DNA from: Actinoalloteichus fjordicus
GTDB lineage: Bacteria; Actinomycetota; Actinomycetes; Mycobacteriales; Pseudonocardiaceae
Reading direction: 5' to 3'
NCBI RefSeq assembly: GCF_001941625.1
Contig: NZ_CP016076.1
Location: forward strand, 6,184,001 to 6,248,000
Length of the DNA stretch: 64,000 bases
Shown: piece by piece, positions 61,918 through 64,000 of the stretch
How the letters are laid out: each line of letters starts with the position of its first letter
How positions within the stretch are numbered: position 1 is the first letter of the stretch
Notes under the pieces: model-generated
The model's input: only the letters and a program-made list of their open reading frames with translations
Databases searched by the model: none
Told to the model about the DNA's origin: nothing
Position numbers and translations under genes: made by a program

Positions 61918-62538
61918 CTAGTCGGGTCGTGCCAGGGGACGCAGCACACGAACCAGCCACTCCTCGACCGCCCTGGTCACCCCGATCGGATCGGCCTTCA
62001 GTGCGTGGTCGCCCGCCACCACGACGACCTCGCGGTGGGAACCGGACTCCGGCCTGCCGAAGGCGTCGCGTTCGCCCTGGACGACCAGCAGGGGCACGTC
62101 GACGGCGTCCAGCTCCGCCAGCCGATGCCGTTCTGGGGTCTTCGGCGGGGCAACCGGGAAGGCCAGGCACAACACGGCCGCCGCGCCGCCCGCCGAGGCG
62201 GTACGACAGGCGACCCGCGCCCCGGAGGACCGGCCGCCGAACACCATCGGGAGGTCGCGAAACCAGTTCTCGCCGAGCCACCGGGCGACGGCGAGCCAGG
62301 CCGCGTCGAGCTGCCGCGCGGGCGCGGGCGCGCGCCTGCCCGCCACCCGGTACGGCTGCTGGACCAGCGCGACGTGCACCCCGGCAGCGGTGGCGCCTCG
62401 GGCCGCCGCGACCAGATCGGGCGCATCGACGCCGCCGCCTGCTCCGTGCCCGAGTAGCAGCACCGCGGTGCCCTCCTCGGCGGAGTGCAGCTCCACGAGC
62501 GCCGGTCCGTGCGGCGTCTCGACGTCCAGCGTGGTCAC
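61918..62538 (-). CDS. Alpha/beta family hydrolase (KANL3/Tex30-like)
   Basis: 206 residues from a GTG overlapping the stop of the SRAP gene (GTGA). Motifs: AVLLLGHGAGGGVDAPDLVA, VQQPYRVAGRR, nucleophile elbow FGGRSSGARVACR (Ser in G-R-S-S-G), CLAFPVAPPKTPERHRLAEL, VQGERDAFG (Asp) and VAGDHALK (His). A small dienelactone-hydrolase-like fold without known bacterial substrate. Translational coupling to an SRAP repair enzyme is notable. Confidence 0.88.
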   Translation of the reverse strand: MTTLDVETPHGPALVELHSAEEGTAVLLLGHGAGGGVDAPDLVAAARGATAAGVHVALVQQPYRVAGRRAPAPARQLDAAWLAVARWLGENWFRDLPMVFGGRSSGARVACRTASAGGAAAVLCLAFPVAPPKTPERHRLAELDAVDVPLLVVQGERDAFGRPESGSHREVVVVAGDHALKADPIGVTRAVEEWLVRVLRPLARPD

Positions 62539-63287
62539 GGCGCGTCGAAGAGCGTCGGGGGCGCACCGGAGTCGAGCAGCTCGATGCGTTCCATCAGTTC
62601 GGGACCGTTGTTGCGCATGTTGTTCACCGCAGGCGACACCGGGCGGACCCGGATGCGGGCCACCAGGTCCTCATCGGGCGCGGCCAGCAGTTCGGGCACG
62701 GCGGATCTCGCGGGATCAAGCCAGTCGGACCAGGCATGTCGCGGGAGCACCAGCGGCATCCGGTGGTGGATGTCCGCCGTCTCGCCCAGGGCATCGGTGG
62801 TGACCACGGCGGCGGTCACCAGCGGGGTGGGCTCCGCGCCGGGTTCGCTCGGCGGGCGCCACCACACCGAGAACACCGCGGCCATCGCGAGGGTCCGCTC
62901 GTCTTCATGGGCCGCGAAATAGGGCTGCTTCCGCTCGGCGGTCGGCTTCCACTCGTACCAGCCGTCGGCGGGCACCAGGCAGCGTCGCCGGGAGGCGGCA
63001 TCGCGGTAGGCGGGCTTCTCGGTGATCGTCTCGGCCCTGGCGTTGATCATGGGCGGACCGTCTGCCGGGTCCTTGGCCCACGGCGGTACCAGTCCCCACC
63101 GGACCAGTCGCACGGTGCGGCGGGCCGCACCGCCGTCGGCGGGCATCCGTTCCACGATGATCGGCACCATCCGGGTGGGGGTGACGTTGTGATCAGGCCC
63201 CTCATAGGCACCGTCGGTCCCGTCGACCGCGTCGAACTCGGCGGCGAGTCGCGCCGGGTCCTTGGTGATCGCGTACCGGCCGCACAT
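62535..63287 (-). CDS. SRAP-domain protein (HMCES/YedK family), copy 1
   Basis: 250 residues from ATG 63287, chosen because the catalytic Cys must follow the removed Met (MCGRYA); GAGGGAG precedes it. Motifs: RWGLVPPWAKDP, MINARAETI, RRCLVPADGWYEWK, HHRMPLVLP and the C-terminal VSPAVNNMRNNGPEL. The family forms a thiazolidine link to abasic sites in single-stranded DNA, shielding them. In M. tuberculosis Rv3226c occupies the same place downstream of sigH. A paralogue follows to the right. Confidence 0.96.
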   Translation of the reverse strand: MCGRYAITKDPARLAAEFDAVDGTDGAYEGPDHNVTPTRMVPIIVERMPADGGAARRTVRLVRWGLVPPWAKDPADGPPMINARAETITEKPAYRDAASRRRCLVPADGWYEWKPTAERKQPYFAAHEDERTLAMAAVFSVWWRPPSEPGAEPTPLVTAAVVTTDALGETADIHHRMPLVLPRHAWSDWLDPARSAVPELLAAPDEDLVARIRVRPVSPAVNNMRNNGPELMERIELLDSGAPPTLFDAP

Positions 63288-63351
63288 CGACACTCACTCC
63301 CTCGGCTGATGACGCGCCGCGGGCAGTGTCTTCTCGGCGGCACACCAGCTC

Positions 63352-64000
63352 TCAACTCTTGCTCAAGAGGCCGGAGATGTCGAGGGCGGGCGGGAGGGAG
63401 ATCGGGTCGAAGCGCTCTACCAGGCCGGGGCCGTTGTTACGAACGTGGTTCACCGCCGGGGACACCGGGCGCACCTCGATGCGGCCGAGGACATCGGGTC
63501 CTGGCGGGGACAACAGCGAGCTGACCTCGCTCGCGCCGAGGTCGACGTCGGGATCGAGCCAGGGTCTCCACGCCTTGCGCGGCAGGACCAGCGGCATCCG
63601 ATCGTGCACCTCGGCGGGTTCGCCGACCGAGGGTGTGGTGAGCACCGCACAGGTGGACAGCGGCGGGCCGTCCGGATCGCCTGCGGGGTCACGCCATACC
63701 GACCAGATGCCTGCCATCGCGAGGCTCTCCCTGTCGATGCTGGTCAGATAGAAGGGCCATTTGCGCCCTTCCTCCCGTCGCCACTCGTACCAGCCGTCGG
63801 CCGGGATCAGACAGCGGTAATGCGCCGCCGATCCTCGGAAGGCAGGCTTGTCCGCGACGGTCTCGACTCTGGCGTTGAACATCCGCGATCCGATGGCCGG
63901 GTCCTTCGCCCAACGCGGGACGAGTCCCCACCGCATCACTCTGATCGATCGCACGGTACGCGTCGGATCAGGCATCCCGTCGTCATCTCTGGGATGCCGA
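63352..64000 (-). CDS. SRAP-domain protein, copy 2, N-terminus beyond the window
   Basis: The last ~215 residues are visible; the frame runs off the right edge before the expected MCGR start. Motifs match copy 1: RWGLVPRWAKDP, MFNARVETV, YRCLIPADGWYEWRR, HDRMPLVLP, VSPAVNHVRNNGPGL. The two copies are tandem and co-oriented, 64 bp apart, with clear divergence between them, so the duplication is not recent. Whether the catalytic Cys2 is kept cannot be seen here. Confidence 0.93.
   Translation of the reverse strand, partial: RHPRDDDGMPDPTRTVRSIRVMRWGLVPRWAKDPAIGSRMFNARVETVADKPAFRGSAAHYRCLIPADGWYEWRREEGRKWPFYLTSIDRESLAMAGIWSVWRDPAGDPDGPPLSTCAVLTTPSVGEPAEVHDRMPLVLPRKAWRPWLDPDVDLGASEVSSLLSPPGPDVLGRIEVRPVSPAVNHVRNNGPGLVERFDPISLPPALDISGLLSKS

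Overview
The window is a 64-kb stretch of high-GC actinobacterial chromosome. Frequent GTG starts, ATGA/GTGA gene overlaps, an E1/E2-fused 2-oxoglutarate dehydrogenase, WhiB1, ribosomal protein bL37, a SigR/RsrA pair and chaplin-like proteins together point to a filamentous actinomycete. Pseudonocardiaceae (for example an Actinoalloteichus-like genus) is my inference, not something the sequence proves. I found no tRNA, rRNA, CRISPR array, prophage or replication origin.

Layout. 1-4 kb: a partial Ala/Pro-rich protein, three tandem chaplin-like secreted proteins separated by hairpins, CutA and an SSI-type protease inhibitor. 4-14 kb: MFS exporter, two DUF202 proteins, a large SARP/AfsR-type regulator (3' end reshaped by a short inverted-repeat element) divergent from an alpha/beta hydrolase, then a PucR regulator and alanine dehydrogenase. 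14-22 kb: a pair of small unknown proteins, a two-gene ABC exporter with a Gln/Tyr/Pro-rich tail, and a fused double ABC exporter. 22-28 kb: kgd with its small DUF6104 neighbour, then a small toxin/immunity-like locus whose toxin frame carries an in-frame TAG. 28-38 kb: histidine utilisation (hutI, hutF, a carbamoylase-like amidohydrolase, hutU, hutH and a divergent IclR regulator), split by two unrelated genes. 38-44 kb: L,D-transpeptidase lipoprotein, a secreted choice-of-anchor P protein and a complete osmoprotectant ABC importer. 44-56 kb: a branched-polyamine-synthase-like enzyme, a PAS-GGDEF-EAL protein, malic enzyme, sugar epimerase, phosphatase, arylformamidase-like hydrolase, GNAT, membrane protein and a diacylglycerol kinase-like protein. 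56-64 kb: a block matching the Mycobacterium whiB1-pdtaS-TB7.3-rshA-sigH-SRAP neighbourhood, with bL37 and YbaK.

How it works together. HutH, HutU, HutI and HutF convert histidine to N-formylglutamate; the amidohydrolase in the same operon is the natural candidate for the last deformylation, and the IclR protein with its inverted repeat is the candidate switch. Kgd, malic enzyme and alanine dehydrogenase sit at central carbon/nitrogen nodes. SigR/RsrA is preceded by a textbook SigR promoter, implying thiol-stress autoregulation. whiB1 has two CRP-type sites 50 bp apart around a TTGACA promoter. The most notable defects are the frameshifted biotinyl/lipoyl-domain gene next to pdtaS, the amber-interrupted toxin frame, and the MITE-like insertion that supplies the SARP gene's last codons and stop.
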